Source: Lycocorax pyrrhopterus obiensis (taxonomy: Eukaryota; Chordata; Aves; Passeriformes; Paradisaeidae). From it: 64,000 nucleotides of DNA. The notes under the pieces were generated by a model. The model did not search any database. It was not told where the DNA came from and saw only the letters and a program-made list of their open reading frames with translations. Position 1 is the stretch's first letter. Every line of letters starts with the position of its first letter. Position numbers and translations under genes: made by a program. The DNA lies in the NCBI GenBank assembly GCA_014706295.1, contig JACSVZ010000004.1:9582465-9646464 (forward strand), in the 5' to 3' direction. Below are positions 24,550 through 36,751 of the stretch, in pieces.

Positions 24550-26464
24550 CTGTGGAAAAAGCACTTGTTATAAATCTCAAATAGTCAGTAATTGATCACA
24601 GCCTGGAATTGTAAAACTCTATCTCAGTGCCTGAAATAGCACATGTTTGTGGTGTGGTATGTGGTTTCAGTCCCTGTCGAGAAAAAGGGAGACCTTGGAG
24701 AATATGAAAGTCTTAAGGAGCTTTCCACTAATAGAAGGGTCAAGGGACAGCACTGTCAAAGCATCCCCTCGTTAAAGCTCTGTGGGGAAACAAACTGCTT
24801 TCGACCTCCAGTGTCTCAGCTGTCAGTCACAGGAGATGAACACTCCTTTTGTTCAGATCCATGAGAAAATCCCTCGATTCTCCTCCCTTTTATCCCCCTC
24901 CACACTGGGTCCCATGCCAGTGTCCTTAGCGAGGCCACCTGGGGTTGGCAGGAGTGATCATCCATGATCCAGCCATGCCAACCTGATGGAATTTCCTCAA
25001 AGCATTGTTTTGAAGCGATAAAAATTAACACGACTTCCTTTCTCCCCACTGCAACCTCCATCCTCGTAAGAGATCCAAGGAATTGCAGACTTGTCATGGG
25101 TGCCTGCAGAATGGCAGCTGTAGAACAAGAGGTATGGCAAAAACTGAGATTGCTTGGACATTCGAGAAACTAGGTATTGACATAAGAACTTAAATTTAGT
25201 TTTGTGGCTTTAAAAAAACCCAACCAAACAACCAGCCAATCAAACAAACAACAGTTTGAGCTCTGCTTTTGTTTTTAACAAGTTTTCAATGAGATCACCC
25301 TGTGGCTTTTAATTTATTCTAAACATAATTTATTTTTCATGTTGAGATCTCCGTCAATTCGCTCAATAGGGCAGTTTGGGATCAGTGATACTTGAAGCTT
25401 TCACAATTTTGTGTGGATAAAACCTTTTTCAATTGAGTAATTTACCACTATTTTTTTAATAAAGGAAAAATAAGACTTCTCTGTCATGTTGGACCAAGAA
25501 GAAATCTTCGGAAGTTGCCTGATAGAGGAACTTTACAAACTTCCATGTGCTGAGAGGGAATGCAAAGGGATTCTTTCTAATAACTGCTCTTGAACCGCTT
25601 CAGATTTGTTAACATTTTGTTTTCTATAGGTCTATTATCAAAAACCTTTTTGCTTAGTATATATTTTGTAATAACGATTTGAAAGGATTAATAGATCCTA
25701 ATATTAAAACTTTACTGACTTTGTAATGGATTAGCCTTTGTACCCAGCTAGAATCTAAAAGGTGTTACAGAAGTAAAGCAGTAGCAGGATGCCACAAGTC
25801 CTTTTAAATCAAATACCCCCCTCTTTGCTTGAGGCACGTCTCTGTTCTTTGGGGAGAGGCCTTCAGATGGAGCATTCCAGACATGCATGGCAGGGTTTAT
25901 GTAGCTTGTTTGAGGCTTTAAAATAAAAACCCATGTTTTAAATCCCAATGGTCCTTAATACTTTTGAGAATGAAAAATTAACTGGGGTGGAAAAATAAGA
26001 TATTCTGACATATGGATTAGCAATCAGATATAAACTGAAGTTTCAGTTAAGCAACTCAATCCCCTTTTTCCTTGTACTTTCTTTGCAGTTCTGTGGCATA
26101 TTTTCAGGGGAACAGGCATTTAAGCACTGGCTGGAGTGGGCTACAGAGCAAGTCTGTAGAAGGCTAAGAAGGCACATATTCATCTTCACTGGCAGAGCTG
26201 CTTAGCACAGCTCAAACAGGGCACATGACTACAGGAATTAAGGGGCTGTCTCCTGAAAATGTGTTTATTTAGTGTGGCTGTATTTAAAGCTATCCTGTCG
26301 TAAAGGCTGTAAACTCCTCTCCCCTCTGACCCTTCATCAGCACAGCAAACCATGGTCAGGCTTTCAAACCTACCAGCAAAACTGAATAAATTCAAGTTTC
26401 AAGAAGTCACTGTTGCTCTCCTCTGGTTTTTTTCCGGCTGCTGAGGCATAAAGAATACGCTCAG

Positions 26465-26572
26465 CTGAAGGGCTGACAAACAAAAAAGGCCTTGCAGCTG
26501 GTGGTGGCCCTGGTATCCAGCCTGGTGTAGCAGTCTGCCAAGCAGATGAAGAGGAGGGTGGTCTAATCATAA
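26465..26572 (+). CDS. Candidate penultimate coding exon, unidentified
   Basis: A segment of 108 bases ends at an excellent donor (atcataa|gtgagt). In one frame it is open from an upstream CAG, giving a Gly/Pro-rich then acidic peptide (core PGIQPGVAVCQADEEEGG). It ends one base into a codon, and the next candidate exon at 26690 starts with the two bases needed, so the two join in frame across a 117-base intron. The weak point is the acceptor: the CAG at 26462-26464 has its pyrimidine tract (ctggtttttttcc) about 20 bases further upstream. The opposite strand carries a competing exon-like segment at 26374-26534, and at most one of the two can be right. The product is not recognised. Confidence 0.2.
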
Positions 26573-26689
26573 GTGAGTTAAAGGGAAGCAGAGTGACATC
26601 TATGAGTGGCTCCAGCCTTAAGCTTGTTGGGGGGAGGAGGTATTGTTGTTATTGTTAATGCCAATTAGAACAAACCTCTTTCTTGGCAG

Positions 26690-26989
26690 TAAGCAGTGGA
26701 GGGTGCCTGCAGAGAAATCCAGCTGCTGGATCTGGTGGAGCACCTGCATTCCAGATGCGTAACTCTGTGCCCCTCCATCTGCTGAGCACTCCGTATGCTG
26801 GTCCTGGCTTAGGAAAGGATACAGAAAGTTATGGTTTCCTTACTGATAATTACCCATCTCAGCATTTGTAACCTACAGGCAAAGCCTAAAACAGTCTTGA
26901 ATTCCTCTGGATTCAGGTCATTAACAAAATTCCTCTCACAAGGAAAGGAGGGTCAGGCTTTCTCTAGGCAGTGGTAAATCAGGAATAAA
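26690..26989 (+). CDS. Candidate last coding exon with stop and poly(A) signal, unidentified
   Basis: After a good acceptor (acctctttcttggcag) the frame that continues from 26465-26572 stays open for 59 codons to a TAA at 26869-26871. An AATAAA follows at 26984-26989, 113 bases past the stop. The predicted C-terminus has mixed composition (for example ESYGFLTDNYPSQHL at the end). The combined features (phase match, stop, poly(A) signal) make this the best-supported gene end in the window, yet no homologue comes to mind and no further upstream exon could be chained. Coding sequence would be 26690-26871, the rest 3' UTR. The opposite strand of part of this segment (about 26755-26816) is also open in all three frames, which shows how permissive the local composition is. 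Confidence 0.22.
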
Positions 26990-29900
26990 TCAATGGGGTT
27001 ACACCATCCAGGAGCAGTGGGCTAAGTTTAGTCAGGCCTTGTTTGAGGACCAACATGATTCTGATGTCACAATGTTCTGCTTGCAAGATTTGGTGTCCTT
27101 TAAAAAGAAAGTTGCCTGTTTTTCCTGTAAGCTTTTCCTAGTTCAGTTAAAGGGAAGGCAAATGAAAAGAAGAACAAGGGAAAACTCCAACATGGCAACC
27201 GAGGACAAATAAAAGCAGATTATGGAGACTAAAATCACAACTTTTTACTTCAGAGAGCCCAGGTCTCCTTTGCTGTGTCCAGGTCTCTAAATACAAGAGA
27301 TGCAGAGAGCAGTCCCTGTGCCCACAGTGAAGTGTCACAGACTGGTTCATGCTAAGGTCTTGTTAGAAAAGAATTGTGTTCCTGTTTCATGGCATTTTGG
27401 TCTGGGATTCATCTGACACCTGTGGGTTCCTGGAGGTTCCTACAGAATGAGTATTTGAGTGTTTTCCCTGGTGTCAGGTCCCTGAAGCACAGTGGCGCTG
27501 CATTCCAGCTCTCGCATATGTTGCTGTTACAGCATGAAACTGGGGATAGGTGCACAGGGCTGTGGCACAAGGGCACGTGGCAGTGCCTGAGGGTGTAGAA
27601 CCTGCTGGGGTGGCATTGCAGAGCTGTTGAGGTGGTCACACCACATCATGTATCTGCTGCTTCGGGAGCAGTCCCCAGAGTGTGATTTTGCTAGCCTGGG
27701 CCTGGACGTGGTACTGGAGGGAGCTACTTGGAGGAGTCTGGATATGATCAGGGAGTAAAATGGCAATTATATGTTATGGATGCTCATGGTTCCAGTGTTT
27801 GAACTCACTTCTAGAACCTCTTTTGTTTATCTGAGTAAAGACATCCCTAGAGATGGTACAGAAGTGGGTTTCTGCTCTAGAGCTCCCTCCTCGACCTGTA
27901 AGCTGTGCAGCATGGCAGCATCCTTTTCCCAGGGAGCTCTTTTCGTCACATGTGGACATGGTTACTCAGATGAGGACCTTTTTGTACCTTCTCCATGTCT
28001 GAATGGAGCCCAGGTATAGCAGAGTTTACCATGTTTTTTGCTCAGTTCGTTATGAAGCAGGGTAAGGGCAGGATATAAAGCCTTATTCACATGGGAGCTC
28101 GTTTTAGTCTCATCTCTGTGCAGTCCTTTTCTCTCTCTTTTTCCTCCATGGTTGTTCTGGCTGCGGTGCTGCCATTTTTGTGAGACACTGGGTGATCTCA
28201 CCAAAGGAAATCCCGTAATGCTTATTATTAATCTTGGATGCCAAACACTGGCTTTGTCCTTTAACTTTTCCGTTGACACGTTGAGACTGGTCACTACATG
28301 ACTACTTCGGAAAAGGATGGCGCTTTTCAGGGAATAGGGATGGATTTAGCACAAGCTGCGTAGGAAACTACGGCTGTCATAAGCTTTAGTGAAATCTGAA
28401 GGAAAATTGCCATGATTCATCCACAGTTGTTAATATGACAAAGCCCAGATCCATACAAAGGAACACCTGGCCTGCTAGTGAACATATCTCTGGAGAGCAG
28501 CATTTGCCCACATGTTTGTTGCTCTAGCAACAAGCCTGAATGTGGATCACAATTTTTTGAAACACCACAAGAAAGAACAGATTCCACTATGGGAAATTTT
28601 CTGTCATAAAGAAAATTATATTTGCTCTACAAACACTGAGTTCTCCCACTTTGTAAGGACTGACTGCTACTCTCTGAATCACTAAAAAACACAGAGGCCC
28701 GTTTCTTGACTCTTGAGAATCTAAAGATGTGCCAAAACATACATGGATTTCATATTTTCCAGTAGCTACAAATCAGACCCTTTCTCTCAAGAAGATCCCA
28801 GTTTAGAACAGTCTCCTAGGTCACTTTACAAGCTCAAAGTGAACCAACTTTAGAAAGTAAAATAATTTCCTTATAGGGTGAATTTTATCCCTCTGCTCAA
28901 AGCTTTTTCATCACCTTTCCTTTCCGGGTAGGTTTCAGATGGTGACTTGCACTCTCGCCTCTGCTCTCTTGCAAAATGCCTCTGTATATGAACAAGTGTG
29001 AATGTTAATGTGGTGATACATCACTAGCTTTGATTTTAGTCCCTCTGTCTCCCACTCCTCCAGCTTTGAAAAGCTTGTAGATGCACGTATGAATCTATAT
29101 ATGTATACGTATGTATGTAAAGCAAGGCTGAGAGGAGCTTGGATGTCCTGTGAAACACCTGTGTTACAAGATGTTTCATAATCTATTCCAATGTTCTATT
29201 TCTGCTGCCTGGGTTCCTACCTTTAGACAGACCAGCTTTGTTAATTTTCCCTGTTTCTCTTCTGATTCCTGGTTTTACATTTCTCCCCCTGGTAATGCTC
29301 CGCCAGTACAATAAGGATTTATTTTTTTTAAGGCTGGACAACAAGGAGGATAAAAGTTGAGAGAGAGAGATACTTTGAATCCCAGAGGTTACTAATTTCT
29401 GTCTGAACTGAATAAATGGCTGCATATAAATGTGTTTCTTCTTCTTTCAAAAAAGGGTTTGCTTTTTTTCTACTGACCCTGGGTGAGTCTGGAGTTACCT
29501 GAAACTGTTTGTAGCTCTTCAGAAATCACAAGCTTTCCCACCTGAATTCCTCCCCTGTCAGCTGGAGGGGGCTTTCAGGTGGGTGTTTGTTTCATTGCGC
29601 CTCAAAGGGATCCGTTCCTGTGCTGAAAGACAAGCCCAGGACAATGTTTTACAGAGCAGAAGATATTGTGAGGGACCAATTATCACATAAGTGGTTCTCA
29701 CGGCTTGGGCTGGTACTGTGTGCCAGGTTGCACATTAACTTCTTTCACTGCTTTTTACCCAGTTTACTCAACATTCTCAAGTGGTGGCTTTGTCAATTGT
29801 TTCTCCTGCTGATATTTTGACAGATGATAGCCCCCTGATGCCAGCTTAGCCCAGCTAGTAAGAAATAGGCCAACGTGAAACTCTAGACCAGGTGACCGCT

Positions 29901-32900
29901 CTCATGGTATGGAGGAGCTGTAGGGTTGGTTCTGGTTTGGAATTGTTATTAATTTCCATCTGACAAATAGATCTCCCAACCCTGCTCTTGCAATACACTC
30001 TCTATGCACTCCATTAAAAAAAAACAAACATGGAGACTTTATTGTATTTTTTTCTCTGCCACACCGTGCTTAAGTGTCCTCTAATGAGTGTCAGGGTACA
30101 CTTGGGGAGTATGTCTGAATCCTATGAGCACAAATGTATTTAAAGATTTATAGTGTTTCATTGATTCCAAAGGAATGTATAATGACCAGGCAATTTTCAG
30201 CGTAGTTCTCCTATATAAATCTTACCAAAATTGCTGACACTGTGTTATTAACACTTGGGGCTGGTGTTGCTGCAAAGTGAAGAGATTTATGTGGAGGATA
30301 AAGCAGAGATCTTTTAGAAAGTGGGGTTTGCTAATTCATCTAGCTGTTCATTAGTTTAAGAGCTTGCTGTAGTTTGTATATTGCACTGACCTATTGGTTC
30401 TTTCTGCTTATGGTTAGAGATGCTATATAAGAAAAAGCTAATTAATTTTTTCCTAGTAGTTAGGGCTGAATTTTAACTGTATTCTTTTAAGTCTTTTCCT
30501 TAGCTTAATCCTGTTAGGTACTGAATGCTTTCAGTGGTTCCAAATCAATGTAGGAGCTGAAGTTAGGCAGGCCTTATTGTTGTCAGACCTTTCTTTTCCA
30601 TCCTTCAGGGGTTTCTTTGCAAGGAGTGACAGAGAGGAGCTGAGACAATGATGCTGAGGACTGAAACTGCCCTTAATACATATCATACGTGTGCGTATGT
30701 AAGTGTGTACCACGTATTTGTTTCCCCACAGGATTATTAATTTTGATAGTTTTTAGACAGCAAAGGTTTTAGAAAAGAAAGTTTGTCTGTTGTTACTTAC
30801 GCTTGTGTGTTCATGTTTTTTCAAACTTAGCTGGGTAGATTAATGTACATGAACCTAATTTTATTTTTTTTATCTTTGCTTACTTTCGCTGTCGAAGCTG
30901 AAGGACTATTTAATGGCATACAGAAAAGCTGTGCTTTTGGAAAAATTTAAGGACTACCAATGAGAATGAGCAAGTTTTTGTTTAACTTCCATTTTTTTGA
31001 TGGCAGAAGCCAAATTGTTTCTTAAGCAGACCTGAGAATGTCAGGGGAGAAGGGACAGGCTTGTGGTGTGATGGTAGGATCTTTTCTCTCCCTTTCTCTT
31101 TTGCATATGTTTTCATGTGTGTGTTTGTGTGGTTTGAGGCCTTCCTTACAAGGAACATTTTGCAAAGTGTTCCTGGTTACTGCACATCATCTGTTAAATC
31201 ATTCAAGTCAGCTGAGTGTACTTGTGCCTAAAGTTAAGCATGAGCTTGGAATCAAGCACATCCTAAAGTCAGGGCCTGTATCCAGAAGCACTAAGCTCCA
31301 TGGACTTGGTGTTTGTTGGATAAGGAGACTCTCAGAGGTTACAGAAGTTTGGGGTCCCAGAGCCTGAGCTCCTCACAGAGTTCAGTGGGAGCTGACACAG
31401 ATTTGTGCTGTTCAGGATCAGGCTTCGGATGTCTCAAGAGACATCTGCAAAAGGGTCTAGTTAAGGAGCTATGATTTAATTTTTATTTCTTATCGTGCTG
31501 GAGTCTGGAAGAATATTTTGTGCTATCTGGTTGACTGATGGGTCTGAGAGGTCCTACTCCAGGGGGCTCATAATCCCAACCAAAGGGAAAACATACTGGA
31601 AAAAACCTCTGGCAAGAAGGACTTTAAAAAAATCTCTTTTCTCACATATTTAGCCTGAACTAGCAATAACAACTTCGATGCAGGGCATTTCCTGAGGATT
31701 AATGACTGTCTGGGGTCATCATCTCCTCCCAGTTAGTTATTAATCCCCAGGAAATACTCTGTGCCTTGATCATTATTGCTTAATTAGCATTGAGAATGTG
31801 GGGGGTTTAGGTTTCTTTTCATGCATCCTGTGAATTGCTGGGGTGGGGGTTTCTTTCATTAACTTGCCCTTTTCAGCCTGGATGGGAGCACGGGCTTTGC
31901 TTACAGTTTGCAGGTTTGAGAATTTAGTCACAGGGTTAAACCTTCTCAAGCAATTTGAGTTCCATGTGAAAGCACCACTAACTGCCCACATCTGCAGCGC
32001 ATCAAGAAGTGTCCCCCCCTCAGCTCTGCTGCAAAACATCGGGTGCCATGGGGGCAGTGGCCCGAGTCTGGGAGCTGGGGATGCTGGAAAAGAGCAGGGA
32101 AAGTTGGGGGGTGGAGGAGGGAGAAGGACAGGAAAGGAGGGAAGCTTCGAGGAGTGGAAAAGTTGGGCGCTGCCAATCTCAACAATTTTATCAGCCACCG
32201 GAGAAGTTCTCATGTCATACAAAATTTTGGGAAAATTTTGGAGTCCAAGCACTCTTCAAGGAAACTCTGCCTGATTCAAATGGCCCTGACTGCAGCAAGC
32301 CAAATCTATTCAGTTATAAGAGCAAGGAGAACAAATTCAGGCTTTATGCTGCCTTTCCCATCCCTGGAGGAGAGGAGGATGATGGACAAAGTCTTTTTCA
32401 AGCACTGTGTGGTGGGACTGGGCTCAGGAGGGCTGTTCCCACCAACCATCCCGTTCCTCCATCGTTATTCCCTATCAGACTGGCAGCTGGAGCCCTGGGA
32501 GATCCCCACTGCGTGATGTATTAGGGTTGTTTATGGGATGTGTGACTCCAACCACGCAACTCCTGGAGTGATGGACAGAACTTGACCCCAGGGATGCGGG
32601 CACTGCAAGCCCGGGTGCCCCCAGGCATGCTGTGGTTCCATCTGTTGATCTGTTTGTTATGGATGTAGTCTTAAGTATATTTTGAAAAGAAAATTCATTT
32701 TAAAAAGGAAATATCAAGTTTTCTGCTCCAAACAAAGCCGTAATAGGATTTTTTTCAAGGCTTTTTTTTAAAAACCGTTTTTGTAGAGCTCCAGTGGGGA
32801 CACAGTTGGAGACGTGTAGTGACATTTTCCTAGCCAGCTGTTCTTCTGATCTCATTACTCTCTTCTGCTGTGGGAACCTCTCTCCAAGTCTCCTTGAAGG

Positions 32901-34656
32901 TCTTTTGGGTCCTGCATGTTTAAGTGAATATTGTAGCAATTTGGGCTTTATGTTTGGGACCAGAGGTGCAAATCAGTTTCATGCCTTGCAGGAAAAAACC
33001 CTTATCCTAAACAAATATCTGGCCTCACAAATATTTCTATGGCTGTGGTGAAAAAATGCAAACTTTGGTCCCTAAGTGCTACTCTTGTTACTTTCCTACC
33101 TAAATATTTGTATTTTGGGAAACAACAGACTTCTCTGAGCATTGGAAAAACCAAGGAAAGAGGATATTGTAAAAGGAATACCTGCTTAGTTGTTAGTTTG
33201 AAGTGTTTGTTAGTTTGAAGAGATTTGGAACAAAAGTGTATTTCCTTTTTTTGAAGTCAACTATCTGAATATTTATGATCTTTAAATTTCTGCCTGAAAA
33301 ACCCCAGATAGAGACATATAATATCATGTAAAATCAGTGCAAAACATTATTTCCAGTAATTTTGAAAATAGGTTCAGGAAGGCACAGAAGCCCCTGAAAC
33401 TGAAATAATTCCACCTAACCACATAGTATTTATAATTAATTCAATAGAAATAAAGAGATATGACTGGTTTTGACCTTGAGCCTGATCAACATTAAATCTA
33501 ATCCTCATTTCAACTCTGTTCTTAAATATGGAAAAAGGCTTTTGACAGAGTCAGTGGCTGCTATATATTTAAATTCTCCATAGTGTGTCCTGCAATGTTC
33601 TCATCCAAATCTTGGTCTTGTAACTGACCTCTGACAGTCAATGTATGGTCAATGTCAAACCATAAAAGGCATAAAAAGGGGAGAGGGAATAGAAAAAGAG
33701 TCATTATGCAGATGATATATAAATGTCCATTAATGAGACATTCCTTTGTACTTTGAAGTTCATAGCAGAGTTCGACATTGAATAGGTCTCGGGGGTTTTA
33801 AGGCTTCATCACACATATTTTTGCATGGGCTTATTCTTACCAAAAAACAAATAGAAGAGACCTGGGTACAGTGAAGAGGCTATAGCCCTAGATAAGATCA
33901 AAATGAAATGTATGGGAAGAAATTTCTGTATGTGCTTGGGAGACAAAACAACATCATAAATACTGGGGGGTTTTAATTTGATGTAATAAGGCCAGTGTGA
34001 GTGGAAGTCTGAAAGTACAGTCACCAAAACCATTTCTGCAAAAAAGAAAAGCCAAGACATCAGAGGAACTGCAGCATAAGATGAGCAGTCAGCAACCTGT
34101 GGTCACATCTGACACTGACTTTGTGCACGCCTGAGCCCAGGGACCTCACTGGCATCCCTGGGAAAGCCAGACCTGTTGGAAGTGTGTAGGCCCACACCCA
34201 CTGGGAGCCCAGCTCTCGCAGGTCCAGGGATTTTCATGGCTCTGTCCTCCTGGCCTCTGGCCCTCTTAGTATCCTCTGTTTGCCTTGTCTCAGCTCTTAG
34301 TCTGTAAGACTGAGTTCCTCAGAGGTAATTATGTGCCTCTCACAAAAACCAGTCTACATCTCCCTGAAGCTCTGAGGGTCCCCTCTGTGATGTGTCACAA
34401 AAGTTGCAGTCCAGCAGTGCCCTGATTTGAGCCCTCTGGTGCAGGAAGGTGAACAAGAGTCAATAAAAATAACTGTAGGGGAAGGCAAATCTTTGAGGGT
34501 TTAGCATGCAGAGTGCCATGGGTAGGAGCTGTCCCTCTGCATCTGACTTCCCCATAGCCTTGAAGTTTCCAGCACACCTGCTGGCAGCTGGGCCTGAATG
34601 TGCTCAGATGAATTAGTACGGGATTAATCAGAGCAGGAAATCGGAACAGACCTTAC
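26990..34656. other. Non-coding stretch, intron-like or intergenic
   Basis: Frames here are short or mutually overlapping on both strands. The segment 30609-30698 has an excellent acceptor (ctttcttttccatccttcag) and donor (gtaagt) but all three frames contain stops, so it could only be a non-coding exon. The region 32040-32165 is unusually purine- and G-rich on the plus strand and hosts overlapping frames of 171 and 157 codons (32009-32524 and 32043-32516) with no recognisable domain. Nothing else was identified. Confidence 0.5.
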
Positions 34657-34703
34657 CTTCATTTCTCAATTTTTCAGAACGGGGTCTGCGTCCTGAGTAA
34701 AGC
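34657..34703 (-). CDS. Candidate internal coding exon, unidentified
   Basis: On the minus strand a strong acceptor (ctggtgttttcacttcag) and a strong donor (gaag|gtaagg) frame 47 bases. One frame is open and encodes LYSGRRPRSEKLRNE, with one base left over at each end; the other two frames contain stops. It is unrecognised and cannot be chained by phase to the minus-strand candidates at 26374-26534 or 41092-41274 without additional exons. The splice signals are among the cleanest in the window, but a single 47-base exon is weak evidence for a gene. Confidence 0.17.
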
Positions 34704-36384
34704 CTGAAGTGAAAACACCAGGGGAACAAATTTCTATGCTTTTGTCCATATTGGGTAACTATTCTGTCTCCCAGTTGCAGTGAGATGAGATCTCACTGAT
34801 GTTTTGCAAGTCTGTAAATCAAATTGGGGAATTATCCTGGAGTTTACTGAAGAGAGTACAGACTGTAATTCCCTTTGACTAACATGGTTCCCAATTTAAA
34901 AAAATGAATAATGGTCAGGAAAGAGGTGCTGAAGTTCCATTTTTTGCAGTCTGGTTTGAAGAAGAATCTGAACTCCCATTATCACACCGTTGGATTGCAA
35001 TGATACTAAGTTACAGGATGGAAAGGACTATGTGAAATGGTGTACTCACTGAGGTCAGGGGAAGGCTTGCATTGCCTGGAGTGAGGGCAGGGTTTTATTC
35101 TCCATCAACCATAACTCTTTATATTGTTTTTAATCCACTCACCCCTGGAGAAAAGTTTCATTCTACTTCTCGAGATAAGAACGTGCTAGTTTTCTCTTGC
35201 TGCCTCTCCACTGGCCTCGAAGGGATGTGCTCAAAAAGTGGGACAGGAAGTGTATGGCTGTTTGATCTACTTAGTGAAAGGCAGTGATGTAGAGAAGATG
35301 ACCTGAATCAGGGCTTCTGGGTTTTATGCTCACTTCTGATGGTGGCAAACCAGGTCTGCACCAAACTTGTGAGATCGATTTCCTGTAACTCTGGTTCTCC
35401 ACCTTCTGTTTCCTCATCTTTCTTGTAATACAGGCATGAAATGTCTCAGTGTGTGTATGTTCTGTTTGAATCTACCCATTTCAGGGAAGCACTGAATTCC
35501 TAGATCCACGTTAAGCATAGTGGTTGAGACAATAGTGGATAGGAATGGTGAAACCCTTATTTATCTTTGAAAATCTGCCCCTGCTTATTCAGTAGCGCTC
35601 AAAAGCCAGATTTGGGATTATACTCTTTGTTTTTTTCCATTTTCTTGTTATTTTGGGAGGCAAAAAAGTTATCTTTCTGATCTGTACATGGTCTGAAAAC
35701 CAGATGTTATCATCACTTGGTTGTAGCTCTGCTGGTACAGCATGTTTTGCTTATTAAAGAAAAGACATGGTTGAAATTAGATCTGTGTGATACATGTCAT
35801 CAAGCTTTATGTATTTGCAAATAATAAACATTTTGCAAAGCGTGGCTTGAGCTTGTGGGTTGCAGCTTACTGTCACTTTAAAATAGGTTTCAGAACACAA
35901 GTGGCAGTGTAGGGTCTGTGTCTAGGCTGGAAAGCACCTTTGAAAAATTAAGAAAGGCACATTTCACCCACGGCTTTCTTTGTTAGGAAAGATGGACTCT
36001 GTCTCGTGGCAGCTGTAGTTTAAGTAAACATAAACTCTGGCCCAAATTTCATAACCATCATTTCCTCAAAGCTAGCAGCACTAAACCAAACTATAGTTTT
36101 ATTTGGCTAACCCCAAAGTAGGATGTGGTTGCCAGCCTCGGGAGCCACATGATCAGGTTTCAAGCAGACGCCACCAGAACTGTGCCGTTGTCTTAGTCAG
36201 GAAAGTCCTGGATGTGTGAGTCCCGACACCATCGTTATGTTTAACAAATAAACGTAACCATAACAACAGGTATGCTCCAATTAAAGCCTGCCTGCTCCTT
36301 TTCCTGCACTGGGACAGTCCTGGAGCGCCACGACACCGCTGGGCTCAGGAGGAAAAAGGTGTTGGAAAAGGAAGATTGCCAAGG
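34704..36384. other. Non-coding stretch without recognisable elements
   Basis: Only short frames, no repeats and no convincing splice-bounded segment were seen between the exon-like segment at 34.7 kb and the CR1 fragment at 36.4 kb. Confidence 0.55.
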
Positions 36385-36751
36385 GAAAAGGCCAGGTCGT
36401 AAGGAGGGACCTCATTGTTCTGTGCAGCTACCTGGAAGGAGGTTGTAACCAGGTATTGGTCTCTTCTCCAGCGACAACAGACAGAACAAGAGGAAATAGT
36501 CTCGACTTGTGCCAGGGAAGGTTTAGATTGGGTGTTAGGAAAGATTTCTTCACTCAAAGGATGGTCAAGCATTGGAACGGGTTGTCCAGGAAAGAGGTTG
36601 TGTCACCACCCCTGGAAGTGTTCAAAACCATGTGGATGTGGCACTCGGAAATACAGTTTAGTGGTGAACATGGGACTGCTCTGTCAATGGTTGGATCTAG
36701 TGACCTTAGAGGTCTTTTCCAACCTAAATGATCCTATGGTTCCATGATTCT
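36385..36751 (+). mobile_element. CR1 LINE 3'-end fragment, sense
   Basis: This follows the avian CR1 3' region in the forward direction: gggacctcattg, acctggaaggaggttgtaac, ggtctcttctcc, gtgccagggaaggtttagat, a ggaaagatttcttcactc block, gtcaagcattggaac, a ccacccctggaagtgttcaa block, and finally gaggtcttttccaacctaaa with the terminal atgatcctatggttccatgattct octamer-like repeat. The tail is intact, so the right boundary at 36751 is reliable; the left side fades at about 36340-36390. The element is 5'-truncated and retains no complete domain. Frames at 36345-36747 on both strands are repeat-derived. Confidence 0.95.

Noticed and set aside
25748..25948. Minus-strand 66-codon frame after a tttttattttaaag acceptor
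   Set aside because: No convincing donor, no stop-linked poly(A) signal, and its phase does not fit either neighbouring minus-strand candidate.
32009..32524. 171-codon frame and its overlapping neighbours
   Set aside because: Explained by the purine-rich composition; frames in two registers and on the opposite strand are equally long.
36345..36747. Overlapping frames as genes
   Set aside because: They lie inside the CR1 3' fragment.
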